A DNA stretch of 64,000 bases from Enterobacter soli ATCC BAA-2102 (GTDB lineage: Bacteria; Pseudomonadota; Gammaproteobacteria; Enterobacterales; Enterobacteriaceae). The DNA lies in assembly GCF_001654845.1 (NCBI RefSeq), contig NZ_LXES01000046.1, forward strand, positions 124,001 through 188,000, written 5' to 3'. The notes beneath the pieces were generated by a model. That model made no database searches. It was given only the letters and a program-made list of their open reading frames with translations, and was not told the DNA's origin. The translations under genes and the position numbers were made by a program. Positions 1 through 8,771 of this stretch are shown one piece after another (positions within the stretch are counted from its first letter, which is position 1; every line of letters begins with the position of its first letter).

Positions 1-458
1 TCCATAACCAGCGTTTGCAGCGCATCAAGAGATACAGTGCCTTTTTGCAGGTGATCCAGTAAACGCCCCGGGGTTGCCACAATAATGTGCGGAGCGTGCT
101 GGAGTGAATCGCGCTGTGCACCGAACGGTTGTCCGCCGCACAACGTCAGAATTTTGGTGTTCGGCAGAAAACGCGCCAGTCGACGCAGTTCACCGGCGAC
201 TTGATCCGCCAGTTCACGAGTCGGGCACAGCACTAAAGACTGGGTCTTAAAAAGTGCGACATCTATATGCTGCAACAGCCCAAGACCAAATGCAGCCGTT
301 TTTCCACTGCCCGTTTTTGCCTGTACGCGTACATCACGGCCTTCAAGAATGGCGGGCAGCGCAGCCGCCTGAACAGGGGTCATAGTGAGGTAACCCAACT
401 CGTTAAGGTTATCGAGTTGGGCAGCGGGCAGAACATTCAGGGTAGAAAATGCGGTCAC
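1..458 (-). CDS. dbpA: ATP-dependent RNA helicase DbpA (N-terminal part)
   Basis: The reading frame runs off the left edge; only about the first 152 residues are present. It is a DEAD-box RNA helicase that in E. coli recognises hairpin 92 of 23S rRNA through its C-terminal domain (outside this window) and helps assemble the large ribosomal subunit. Visible motifs are the Q-motif region (LGYLTMTPVQ), Walker A AKTGSGKT, PTRELA and TPGRLLDH. The start is taken as GTG at 458 (VTAFSTLN), matching the E. coli N-terminus, preceded by GAG-rich sequence. A small ORF ends 27 bases upstream on the same strand. Confidence 0.95.
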   Translation of the reverse strand, partial: MTAFSTLNVLPAAQLDNLNELGYLTMTPVQAAALPAILEGRDVRVQAKTGSGKTAAFGLGLLQHIDVALFKTQSLVLCPTRELADQVAGELRRLARFLPNTKILTLCGGQPFGAQRDSLQHAPHIIVATPGRLLDHLQKGTVSLDALQTLVM

Positions 459-485
459 AATATACTCTCGCGGTCATCTTTGCAG

Positions 486-668
486 TCAGATGGCGCGTAT
501 CCTCGCAGATCTCGGGGTTTGATGCGACATTTTAATCGGTTCTTCATCGGGTGGCGGGTCGGGCATCGGTTGCGGACGCGGGATGGGGTCCGGCATCGGT
601 ACAGGATCGTTAGGTTCAGGACCAATCGGAATGGAATTTACTCGTTGAAGAGTGGCCAGGATGCTCAT
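486..668 (-). CDS. small proline-rich protein, 60 aa
   Basis: This short ORF codes for 60 residues with a proline-dense centre of repeated PxPDP units (residues about 16-42), followed by an acidic DEEP stretch and a basic C-terminus. A strong Shine-Dalgarno (GGAGGG, five bases before the ATG at 668) supports translation. No signal peptide or membrane segment is visible. It lies between the FnrS terminator and dbpA on the same strand, so it may be cotranscribed with dbpA. A small protein in this location is called YnaL in E. coli, but I cannot confirm the identity from memory of the sequence. Function is unknown. Confidence 0.7.
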   Translation of the reverse strand: MSILATLQRVNSIPIGPEPNDPVPMPDPIPRPQPMPDPPPDEEPIKMSHQTPRSARIRAI

Positions 669-727
669 CTTTCCCTCCAGGGTTGGGCGCTCTCCCTTTT
701 TAGGGTAGACGCTGAAGAACAGGAGGC

Positions 728-848
728 AAAAAAAAAGCCGACTATTAAGTCGGCGTCGTACGAATCAATTGTGCTATGCAGTAATTCAAAAAAGGAAGTA
801 AGACAATATGGAGCGCAACGCCCATCGCTTGACGTTGCATTCACCTGC
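728..848 (-). ncRNA. fnrS: FnrS small regulatory RNA
   Basis: The minus strand reads GCAGGTGAATGCAACGTC onward, nearly identical to E. coli FnrS, an Hfq-dependent RNA induced by FNR in anaerobiosis that represses mRNAs for aerobic metabolism and oxidative-stress enzymes. It ends in a terminator hairpin (GCCGACT..AGTCGGC, loop shortened compared with E. coli) and a run of T at 728-736. Length is about 121 nt. Its place between zntB and dbpA is the same as in E. coli. The FNR box upstream is listed separately. Confidence 0.95.
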
Positions 849-883
849 GGGAGTAATATTGCACCTTACGGGGTATGTGTTTA

Positions 884-897
884 TTGACTTCGCTCAA
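884..897 (-). promoter_or_regulatory. FNR binding site of the fnrS promoter
   Basis: TTGACTTCGCTCAA fits the TTGA-N6-TCAA core of the FNR consensus. Its centre lies about 42 bases upstream of the fnrS start, the position of a class II activator site. An AT-rich -10 element (CAATATT on the minus strand, about 855-861) sits in between. Confidence 0.85.
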
Positions 898-943
898 GTA
901 AAATAGCGTTTTGAGGCTCTCATCGAAGCCAAAAAACGTAATT

Positions 944-1927
944 TTACAACCATTTACTACGATGCAACCACCACGCAACACCACCTATCAAAACGACTAA
1001 CATGATGCAAAAGGAAATGAATCCATACCGGTAGGCACCACCGGGGATCCCGCCCAGGTTCACACCAAACAGCCCGGTCAGGAAGGTGCTCGGCAAAAAG
1101 ACCATCGCCATCAGCGACATCGTATAGGTTCTCCTCGCCAGGGATTCTTGCATCACCTGCGCGATTTCATCGGCCATCACCGCCGTTCTGGCGATACAGG
1201 AGTCAATTTCGTCCAGACCTCGTCCTAACCTGTCGGCGATATCCTGCATCCTGCGGCGCTGATCATCGTTCATCCAGTTAAGGCGCTCACTGGCCAGACG
1301 CGCGTAGACATCGCGCTGGGGCGTCATGTAGCGACGCATCACAATCAACTGCTTTCGCAGCAGCGCGAGAAAACCGCGCGGGGGGATCTGCTGATCGAGC
1401 AAATTATCTTCCAGGTCGATAATTTTATCGTGCAGTTCCTCGATAAACTCGCTGGCGTGATCGGTCAGGGCGTCACAGACATCCACCAGCCATCCGCCGC
1501 AATCCGCCGGCCCGGTGCCCTCTTTTAGATCGTTGACCACGTCATCCAGCGCCAGCACTTTGCGCTGACGTGTAGAGACAATCATTCGTTCATCCATATA
1601 CACGCGCATCGCCACCAGCTGGTCGGGACGTTCATCGGTACTGCCGTTAATACAGCGCAGCGTAATCAGCGTACCGTCCCCCATCCTGCTGACTCGTGGA
1701 CGCAGGCTCTCTCCCGAAAGCGCATCCCGAACATTGTTTGGCAACAGCGGGGTTGTGGCCAGCCACTGAGCGCTATCCGGGTGGGTGTAGTTCAGGTGCA
1801 GCCAGCAAGGATGCTGATTGTCGATGTCATCACCGTTTTCCAGCGGCCTCGCGCCGCCGCGACCATCGAGCAGCCACGCAAAAACCGCGTCAGGAACGTT
1901 AACCTCAGACCCTTTAATGCTATCCAC
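944..1927 (-). CDS. zntB: zinc transport protein ZntB
   Basis: This 327-residue inner-membrane protein of the CorA family has the same length as E. coli ZntB and reads collinearly with it. The large N-terminal cytoplasmic domain ends in a long helix, followed by two membrane segments near the C-terminus. The loop between them carries the ZntB form of the signature, [10 protein letters not shown]. ZntB forms a pentamer that moves Zn2+ across the inner membrane; the direction has been debated, with proton-coupled uptake favoured by later work. It lies next to fnrS, as in E. coli. The C-terminal RSKWL is typical. Confidence 0.97.
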   Translation of the reverse strand: MDSIKGSEVNVPDAVFAWLLDGRGGARPLENGDDIDNQHPCWLHLNYTHPDSAQWLATTPLLPNNVRDALSGESLRPRVSRMGDGTLITLRCINGSTDERPDQLVAMRVYMDERMIVSTRQRKVLALDDVVNDLKEGTGPADCGGWLVDVCDALTDHASEFIEELHDKIIDLEDNLLDQQIPPRGFLALLRKQLIVMRRYMTPQRDVYARLASERLNWMNDDQRRRMQDIADRLGRGLDEIDSCIARTAVMADEIAQVMQESLARRTYTMSLMAMVFLPSTFLTGLFGVNLGGIPGGAYRYGFISFCIMLVVLIGGVAWWLHRSKWL

Positions 1928-2124
1928 AGCACCTCCACCTTTTTGACTCTTTGGTTGTCAGTCTAGCTTTCACTTAACGTTAAGCAATAAATATGTCCAG
2001 CATCGCGCTGAATTAGCTCAGGAATTGCACATTATCCTTCAGGTTTAAGTAGACAGGTACAGGTAAATCGTTAGAGTTAATGAAATGCTGCCGTTTTGAT
2101 CTAAATGTATCCCGGAGTGAGCTG

Positions 2125-3249
2125 GTGACAACAAAAAAGCCCTGTGCTGCATTCGATTTTCGCCTGGCGGAAATGCGCGCAATTGCCATCAAAACCAGCA
2201 TGACCTGGTTCCTGTGGGTGAACATTTTATTCTCGTTGTTCCTGCTGGGACGGCGCTATTTTTCTACGGTTGATACCTTAACCGCGCCTCTTAATCCCGC
2301 CGGATTGCTGGAAACCATGATGGTTATCGACCTGACGCTTTCGGCCGGGGTTTTGTTTATCCTGCGTATGGCGCCACTCCAGAACGCATCCTGGCTCCGG
2401 CATCTGGCAAAAGGGGTGGTCGTCGGGATAAGTCTTTGTTGGTCAGTCTGTTTTTACGTGCTAATTGCCAGCGGTGACATGCGTTTAATTTTTCCGTTTG
2501 CTGCCCTGCTGCTTTTTACCGCACTTATTTCGCTCTATTTCGACCCGAAAGTGTTGTTGAGCTTTATCGCACCGGTGTGGCTAACCATCCTGGTCACTAG
2601 CCTTTTTTATCCCTCTAACCTTACCGTGCTGAACGCATTGTTGTGGATACTGCTGGCCGGGATGATTGAATCCGGTCGTCGGATCCTCAACAGCTGGTTC
2701 ATCCTTGCACTACGTCGTGAACAGGAAAATGCGGACCTTATTCAACAACTGGGGCAGCTTGCCAGCAAAGACCCGTTAACCGGTATCGCAAACCGCCGCA
2801 CATTTGAAACCCGAATGGATCAGGAAATTATCAGACACCAGCGTGAAGGCACCGAATTCGGGCTGATTATGCTCGATGTCGATCATTTCAAGCTTTACAA
2901 CGACTACTATGGCCACCAGGGCGGTGACCGCTGCCTGATGATGATTGCCCGCGTACTTGAAAGCGCCACGCGCGATAACCACGGCGTTGTCGGGCGCTTT
3001 GGCGGCGAAGAGTTTATCGTGCTATTGCCCGATCCCGGCCAGTTGCAGAGCACAGCGGCGGCGATAGCCAGTACATTGCAATCTCAGGCACAGGCTCATG
3101 CCCTTTCCCCGATCAACCCTCTCGTTACAGTAAGCCAGGGGTTAGCAACATGGGAAGTTGGGCAAACGGCCCAATCGGTCATTGCCCGGGCTGACAAGGC
3201 GCTCTACAGCGCAAAGCAGCAAGGACGAAATCGCTGGGTGCAGGCGTAA
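2125..3249 (+). CDS. membrane-anchored diguanylate cyclase (GGEEF)
   Basis: A 374-residue protein with about six hydrophobic segments in residues 15-195 followed by a short linker and a C-terminal GGDEF domain. The active-site loop is RFGGEEF, and substrate-binding residues are visible (DPLTGIANRR, LDVDHFKLYND), so synthesis of c-di-GMP from GTP is likely. The usual RxxD inhibition site before the loop is not at the expected position (RDNHGVVGRF), so product feedback may be weak. I prefer the GTG at 2125, seven bases after a GGAG, over the ATG at 2080, which lacks a ribosome site. I do not recognise a K-12 counterpart; the membrane part is probably sensory. Confidence 0.85.
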   Translation: MTTKKPCAAFDFRLAEMRAIAIKTSMTWFLWVNILFSLFLLGRRYFSTVDTLTAPLNPAGLLETMMVIDLTLSAGVLFILRMAPLQNASWLRHLAKGVVVGISLCWSVCFYVLIASGDMRLIFPFAALLLFTALISLYFDPKVLLSFIAPVWLTILVTSLFYPSNLTVLNALLWILLAGMIESGRRILNSWFILALRREQENADLIQQLGQLASKDPLTGIANRRTFETRMDQEIIRHQREGTEFGLIMLDVDHFKLYNDYYGHQGGDRCLMMIARVLESATRDNHGVVGRFGGEEFIVLLPDPGQLQSTAAAIASTLQSQAQAHALSPINPLVTVSQGLATWEVGQTAQSVIARADKALYSAKQQGRNRWVQA

Positions 3250-3280
3250 AAAAAGAGCCTGGGAACCAGGCTCTTTTTTT
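3248..3280. terminator. bidirectional terminator between converging genes
   Basis: A 12-bp stem AAAAGAGCCTGG/CCAGGCTCTTTT with loop GAA has T runs on both strands. It serves the diguanylate cyclase on the plus strand and the chemoreceptor on the minus strand. Confidence 0.9.
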
Positions 3281-3284
3281 ACCC

Positions 3285-4439
3285 TCAGAGGGAGTGTTTG
3301 GCGTGCTGCGCGAACATCAGGGAATGGTGATGTGGCGACGCATTCAGCGGTTTCTGGAAACCTTCTTCAAGCCTGAAATTGCGCGTCCGGGCCTGTAATT
3401 CAATGACCTGATTCTTCAGCACATCTGACGAACCGCTCAACTCTTCCACCATCACAACGTTACTCTGGGTAACCCGTTCAAGCTCAGAAAGCGCCAGCGT
3501 AATTTGCGAGATCCCTTTCTCCTGCTCTGACGTTGATGAAGAGATATCGTCCATTAACCTGCTGACCTGGCCCGAACCCGCCACAATTTCGTGCATGTTT
3601 TTTTCCGCCTGAGCAACCACGGTAACGCCCTGCGTGACGTTAGAGCTGGTCTCGTCGATCAGGGATTTTATGTTTTTCGCGGCTTCTGCACTGCGATGTG
3701 CCAGATTTCTGACTTCTCCGGCCACCACGGCGAAGCCTTTGCCGTGCTCACCTGCGCGTGCTGCTTCAACGGCGGCATTCAGGGCCAGGATATTGGTCTG
3801 GAACGCGATACCGTCAATCATCGTGATGATTTCTTTCATTTGCTGGGCGCATTCGGTGATGGATTGCATATTGTGGGCAACCTGCCCCATCAACTCGCCC
3901 CCCTTTCGCGCCTGCAACGTGGCAGCATTCGCCTGTTCGCTGGCTAAACGGGTGTTATCGGCGTTGTTTTTCGTACTGGCGGCCATCTGTTCCATGCTGG
4001 CTGCGGTTTGCACCAGCGAGGCTGACTGCTGTTCCGTTTTCACAGAGAGCTGTGCGCTTCGCTCAGAAAGCTGCCCGGACAAGGTCATCGCCGATTCGGA
4101 TGATGCCCGAATCTCCCGCACCAGCGTTGCGATGTTACTCGATAAGGTATTAATGCCCGGGATCAGTCGCCCGGCACAGTTATTGCCAAACTCGGGAATA
4201 GAGACGGCAAGATTGCCCGACGTCACTTCTTCAATACTTTTTTTCACAGTGTTGATGGGCGTCACAAGATATTTTGTCATGTAGCCCCAAAGTAAAAATA
4301 AGGCAATTAAATTAACAACAGTTACAGAAACAAAAAGAGTTGTACTGCGAGATAACAAAGCAATCAAACCATCAATTAACAAAAAAGCGGTCACCAGAAA
4401 ATACATAATGAAAGTTCTGACACTAATATTTTTTAGCAT
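3285..4439 (-). CDS. methyl-accepting chemotaxis protein without periplasmic sensor domain
   Basis: The 384-residue protein starts with two hydrophobic segments (about residues 7-26 and 33-54) separated by only a few residues, so there is no periplasmic ligand domain. A HAMP-like linker (about 55-110) and a complete signalling domain follow. The highly conserved hairpin tip is clear: IDGIAFQTNILALNAAVEAARAGEHGKGFAVVAGEVRNLAHRSA (shown in two parts in family alignments, here at about residues 228-271). The CheR/CheB-docking pentapeptide NWETF is absent at the C-terminus. ATG at 4439 has GGGA six bases upstream and is preferred to the GTG at 4451. It is convergent with the cyclase and near two other c-di-GMP genes. 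Confidence 0.88.
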   Translation of the reverse strand: MLKNISVRTFIMYFLVTAFLLIDGLIALLSRSTTLFVSVTVVNLIALFLLWGYMTKYLVTPINTVKKSIEEVTSGNLAVSIPEFGNNCAGRLIPGINTLSSNIATLVREIRASSESAMTLSGQLSERSAQLSVKTEQQSASLVQTAASMEQMAASTKNNADNTRLASEQANAATLQARKGGELMGQVAHNMQSITECAQQMKEIITMIDGIAFQTNILALNAAVEAARAGEHGKGFAVVAGEVRNLAHRSAEAAKNIKSLIDETSSNVTQGVTVVAQAEKNMHEIVAGSGQVSRLMDDISSSTSEQEKGISQITLALSELERVTQSNVVMVEELSGSSDVLKNQVIELQARTRNFRLEEGFQKPLNASPHHHSLMFAQHAKHSL

Positions 4440-4892
4440 GATTTGTCCCACTGCTTGATATTTTGGTCGGCGTTAAAATATATAGCATTGCCTCAGCGCT
4501 TTTTCCTCACTATCCCGCAACTCCTTTCGTTTCGCATTTTGCATCCCATGATTTCACTTAAGTAGATACAAAATACTATATTATGATAAATGTTATGAAC
4601 TTCATCTCGGAACACTGGTTTTTATGACACTTAAGCGATAGCATCTTCTTTTGTGAACTAATACGATCGCACTCATATTTTAAGGAACAGTATTGCTCTA
4701 CAGCTTCGTTGTTTAGCGAAACTTAACTAATTAATGAAAGAATATATTCTGTTCTTTAATCTGAGTGAAAAAAAGTAATGCGCCTGGTCTTTTTTCGCGA
4801 TTAATAACTAATATTGTTTGAACGAGTTCGCGGCTCGCTGATGCAGGGCGTCAGCAGGCGACCTCAGTCACTTTTTGGCGTGGGATTGCATA
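4440..4892. other. AT-rich intergenic region, divergent promoters presumed
   Basis: These 453 bases separate the divergent chemoreceptor and MHYT genes. I see no ORF, RNA gene or terminator. The promoters of both genes should lie here, but no convincing sigma-70 or flagellar sigma-28 site could be picked out by eye. Confidence 0.5.
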
Positions 4893-7022
4893 ATGCTCAA
4901 TGTATCGTGGGACCCAGTGTTAATTGCCATCTCTTTTCTGGTGGCGTTTATCGCCTCATTTGTTGCACTGGACAGCGCGGGTAAGATCCCCCTTTCCAGC
5001 CGCAAAGCCGCGTTATTCTGGCGGATTGCCGGAGGCGTAACCCTGGGTATCGGGGTCTGGTCAATGCACTTCATTGGCATGTTGTCGATGGAAATGCCGA
5101 TGACCATGAGCTATGACCTGTGGCTTACACTCGCCTCACTGGGTGCTGCCGTTCTGGCTTCGACCATTGCTATCTATATTGCCGTCACTGCTAAAACCCT
5201 TTCCCCTTTCCGGCTGATCCTTGCCACGCTCATTCTGAGCGCAGGCGTGGCCTCCATGCACTATATCGGCATGGCCGCATTGATGCTTGAAGACGGTATT
5301 CTCTGGGATCATCGTATTGTTCTGCTGTCCGTAGTGATTGCCGTTATCGCCTCCGGTGTTGCCCTGTGGTTAGCATTCCACCTGCGGGAAAATCGCAAAG
5401 GTATCTTTATTAATCGCGTAATGGCCGCGGTGGTGATGGCCGTCGCTATTTGTGCCATGCACTACACCGGGATGAGCGCCGCCCATATTCATGAAATGGA
5501 GCAAACCCGGTCAGGCGGAGTCAGTGAACTGGGGCTGTCGATTTGGGTGTCGGTCACAACCCTGTGCCTGCTTGGTCTGATGCTTATTATCTCGCTGGTG
5601 GACTCCCACTGGCGTACAACCCGGCTGACCGACAATCTGCGCCAGCTTAATCGCCAGCTGGAATTGCAGGCGCGTTTTGACACCCTCACCGGGCTTGCTA
5701 ACCGGCATCAGATGGATATCCGCTTACAGGATTGTCTACACAACTCATTACTGAACAAGAAGCAATTTGCGCTGATCTTCTTCGATGTCGATCACTTCAG
5801 GCGGGTGAACGACACCTGGGGACATCAGGTGGGTGATGAGCTGCTGATTAACGTTGCCCAGCGTATTACGGCCAGGCTGACACGCGAAATGACGCTGGCG
5901 AGACTGGGTGGCGATTCGTTTATGTTGCTGGTCCCGGAATGCGATGATGATAAATTAAACACCCTGCTTTCGACACTGACTGAAGATATGCGGCGTCGCC
6001 AGCCCATCTGTGGGCACGCGCTGAGCACTACCCTCAGCGCAGGTGTTAGTCTCTATCCCCAACACGGTGAAACATTGCATGAGCTCAAGCTTAAGGCCGA
6101 TGCCGCCATGCAGTACGTTAAGCAGGAAGGACGCAACGACTGGGCCGTTTACCGCACGGAGATGTCCACCACCGCGCCGGCGGAACCGGGTTTCTTGCAG
6201 GAGTTGTCCCAGGCACTCGAACGCGATCAGTTTGAGCTTTGGTATCAGCCAACCTATATCGCCGAAGAAAACACCATTCACGGTTTTGAGGCGCTGATCC
6301 GCTGGCGCCATCCGGAACAAGGCGTTTTACTACCTAATGTGTTTTTACCTTCTCTTGAGCAAACCGGTTTAATTATTCCGGTGGGCAACTGGGCGATTGA
6401 AGCGGCGTGCCGTCAGCTCAATTTCTGGACGGAACAAGGCTTCAGTCAGTGGACGTTATCCTTCAACCTGTCGCCCATCCAGTTTGAGCAACAGGATATA
6501 TTCCAGGTTGTTTCGTCCATGCTGGAAAAATACAATTTATCGCCATCCAGATTGATTCTTGAAGTCACCGAAAGCACCGCGCTCAAAAATCTCGATCGCA
6601 GTATTGAGTTACTCACCGCCTTTAACCATGCCGGGATAACGGTATCCATCGATGACTTCGGCACAGGCTATTCAAACCTGCTGATGCTCAGCGTGCTTCC
6701 TGCGAAAGAACTTAAAATCGATAAAAGCTTTGTAAGCTCAATGCTGGAAAACGAGAAAAGCCGGAAACTGGTGGAAACCATTATCAATATCGCGCGCACG
6801 ATGGAGATGAATGTCGTGGCCGAAGGCATTGAAACAGAACAACAACAGGCCGTTCTTACCGATTTAGGCTGTGATTTCCTTCAGGGTTTCCTTTTCTCTC
6901 GCCCGTTACCTGCCGAACAAGTCCCCTGGTTGTTGTTACAAAAAAAGTCCGACAAACAGATTATACCAATCGGTAAAATTCATACGGAATCCCCATTTGT
7001 TTCACAAAAAAATCATGCCTGA
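4893..7022 (+). CDS. MHYT-GGDEF-EAL signalling protein, probable c-di-GMP phosphodiesterase
   Basis: The N-terminal membrane part (residues about 5-245) holds three MHYT-type motifs, SMHFIGM, SMHYIGM and AMHYTGM, thought to bind a metal and sense a gas such as O2 or NO. A GGDEF domain follows with a degenerate signature GGDSF, so cyclase activity is doubtful. The EAL domain looks complete: [30 protein letters not shown] and AEGIE. The likely net activity is c-di-GMP hydrolysis, perhaps with the GGDSF domain as GTP sensor. ATG at 4893 gives 709 residues; an upstream TTG at 4875 is possible. No E. coli K-12 MHYT protein is known to me. Confidence 0.88.
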   Translation: MLNVSWDPVLIAISFLVAFIASFVALDSAGKIPLSSRKAALFWRIAGGVTLGIGVWSMHFIGMLSMEMPMTMSYDLWLTLASLGAAVLASTIAIYIAVTAKTLSPFRLILATLILSAGVASMHYIGMAALMLEDGILWDHRIVLLSVVIAVIASGVALWLAFHLRENRKGIFINRVMAAVVMAVAICAMHYTGMSAAHIHEMEQTRSGGVSELGLSIWVSVTTLCLLGLMLIISLVDSHWRTTRLTDNLRQLNRQLELQARFDTLTGLANRHQMDIRLQDCLHNSLLNKKQFALIFFDVDHFRRVNDTWGHQVGDELLINVAQRITARLTREMTLARLGGDSFMLLVPECDDDKLNTLLSTLTEDMRRRQPICGHALSTTLSAGVSLYPQHGETLHELKLKADAAMQYVKQEGRNDWAVYRTEMSTTAPAEPGFLQELSQALERDQFELWYQPTYIAEENTIHGFEALIRWRHPEQGVLLPNVFLPSLEQTGLIIPVGNWAIEAACRQLNFWTEQGFSQWTLSFNLSPIQFEQQDIFQVVSSMLEKYNLSPSRLILEVTESTALKNLDRSIELLTAFNHAGITVSIDDFGTGYSNLLMLSVLPAKELKIDKSFVSSMLENEKSRKLVETIINIARTMEMNVVAEGIETEQQQAVLTDLGCDFLQGFLFSRPLPAEQVPWLLLQKKSDKQIIPIGKIHTESPFVSQKNHA

Positions 7023-7114
7023 TGTGGTGAAGTAGAGTATGTTTCAAAGAAGCCCACGCGAGTCAATTCCGCCGTGATCGTCAGACACGCAGTGTCGATG
7101 GATAGGAATTCCCT

Positions 7115-8347
7115 ATGCCGCTAACTTGCTTCGATGCACTGAATTACATCAAAACACCTGTCTGGCTGATTTCACCCGTCTCAGAACACATTATATTTGC
7201 AAACACCGCCGCTACCGATGTTATGCGGAATAAAACAGTTATTGAAATGCGTACGGGGATCTACTCCGCTAATGCGCAATCCGCACTCTCCATGTATGTT
7301 CCGGACCTGAAAGCCGACCAGGAAATAATCGAAATCTGGACGGTCTGGCGTAATGAGCAAGAATCAACGTTAACCTGCCGCCTGACACTCACCCAGTGTG
7401 AGCCTCACGGTGATGTCATCATTTTTGAGGGGATCGCCCAGCAAACCACATCGGGCCTTAAAGCCAGTCGCTCGGCAACCTATCAGCGAAAAAAACAGGG
7501 CTTTTACGCACGATTTTTTCTGACCAACAGCGCACCGATGCTACTCATCGACCCGGCACGGGATGGTCAAATTGTGGATGCTAACCTGGCCGCACTAAAT
7601 TTTTACGGTTATCAGCACGACGAATTGTGCAACAAACATACCTGGGAAATTAATACACTCGGTCGTGACATCATACCGGTAATGACAGAGATAGCGAGCC
7701 TGCCAGGCGGGCATAAACCGCTTAACTTTGTCCACCGACTCGCCGATGGCTCAACCCGCCATGTACAGACTTATGCCGGGCCAATTGAAATATACGGCGA
7801 TAAGCTGATGCTATGCATCATTCACGATATTACAGAGCAAAAGCGGTTAGAACAGGAGCTGGAACATGCGGCCCTGCGAGATTCCATGACAGGCCTGCTT
7901 AATCGTCGGCAGTTTTACATCATCACCGAACAAACAAATCCTGCTCACCTGCCCGCTCAGGAGCAGTTCAGCCTGCTGCTGGTGGATACCGATCATTTTA
8001 AAAATATCAACGATGTCTTTGGCCATCTCAAAGGCGACGAAGTGCTTATCTCCCTCTCCCGCACGCTGGAGGCCTGTAGCCGTAAAGACGATTTTGTTTT
8101 TCGCTGGGGCGGTGAAGAGTTTGTGATTTTGTTGCCCAGAACGTCGCTCGATGCCGCCATGCAGGTTGCCGAAACAATTCGCGCCGCCGTTGCGCACATT
8201 ACTATCCCTGGTCTTCCACGTTTTACGGTCAGTATTGGCGTTGCGCGTCATAATCAGGGAGAGAGTATCGATGACCTGTTTAAACGGGTTGATGATGCGC
8301 TGTACCGCGCCAAGAACAACGGGCGCAATAAGGTACTGGCTGCGTGA
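7115..8347 (+). CDS. dgcM: diguanylate cyclase DgcM
   Basis: This 410-residue protein has the same length as E. coli DgcM (YdaM) and is close over its PAS and GGDEF parts (for example YQRKKQGFYARFFLTNSAPM, residues about 126-145). The order is a divergent N-terminal domain, a PAS domain (about 130-245), and a GGDEF domain with RWGGEEF. An RxxD inhibition site (RKDD) lies at the right distance before it. In E. coli DgcM works with PdeR and MlrA to switch on csgD and curli/biofilm genes; pdeR is also in this window. AGGAATT precedes the ATG. Confidence 0.96.
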   Translation: MPLTCFDALNYIKTPVWLISPVSEHIIFANTAATDVMRNKTVIEMRTGIYSANAQSALSMYVPDLKADQEIIEIWTVWRNEQESTLTCRLTLTQCEPHGDVIIFEGIAQQTTSGLKASRSATYQRKKQGFYARFFLTNSAPMLLIDPARDGQIVDANLAALNFYGYQHDELCNKHTWEINTLGRDIIPVMTEIASLPGGHKPLNFVHRLADGSTRHVQTYAGPIEIYGDKLMLCIIHDITEQKRLEQELEHAALRDSMTGLLNRRQFYIITEQTNPAHLPAQEQFSLLLVDTDHFKNINDVFGHLKGDEVLISLSRTLEACSRKDDFVFRWGGEEFVILLPRTSLDAAMQVAETIRAAVAHITIPGLPRFTVSIGVARHNQGESIDDLFKRVDDALYRAKNNGRNKVLAA

Positions 8348-8422
8348 AACTGGAGTATTTAATCAAGCCTCGCTACAATGCCCACCTCGAAGAAACAGAC
8401 TTCAGGTGGGTAGTATCCAGCA

Positions 8423-8563
8423 ATGGGAAAGACAGAATTAATACTCATCTTAATTATTTTAAGCCTTATTATTTTTGGCTATTGGTTTATCTTCAGCGGT
8501 GAGGTTTGGCAGCTAGTCGAATATCTTGAAAACAGCGTGTATCCGTCCATAGAAGCGCCGTAA
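8423..8563 (+). CDS. small single-span membrane peptide, 46 aa
   Basis: The peptide begins MGKTELILILIILSLIIFGY and has one strongly hydrophobic segment (about residues 5-26), then a short polar tail ending EAP. It starts 75 bases after dgcM on the same strand and is followed by a good terminator at 8692, so it could be the last gene of the dgcM transcript. A purine-rich AGGTGGG lies 12 bases upstream, a rather long spacing. Function is unknown. Confidence 0.55.
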   Translation: MGKTELILILIILSLIIFGYWFIFSGEVWQLVEYLENSVYPSIEAP

Positions 8564-8691
8564 CGCACGTTTAATCCCTTGTTTCACCTACCGAATTTGT
8601 CAGCTACACGCCAACTGAACGGACGCGTAATATACGCGCTGTTAGCCTCCGTGATGGCGGGTAACGAATCAATAAATCATTTGCTTATTTC

Positions 8692-8717
8692 GCCCGTTCT
8701 CTGACGGGCTTTTTTTA
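8692..8717 (+). terminator. rho-independent terminator
   Basis: GCCCGT/ACGGGC stem with TCTCTG loop is followed by eight T. It ends plus-strand transcription from dgcM and the small ORF. The 130 bases before it hold no other gene that I can support. Confidence 0.85.
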
Positions 8718-8771
8718 TTTCTTTTTTACGGGCCAGAACATTAATTTTGGTTAAGTTCCGACCCGTCAAAA

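Noticed and set aside
4461-4500. GCCGACCA on the minus strand upstream of the chemoreceptor resembles the flagellar sigma-28 -10 (GCCGATAA).
   Set aside because: No TAAA -35 element is found at the required 15-base spacing, so it is not called as a FliA promoter.
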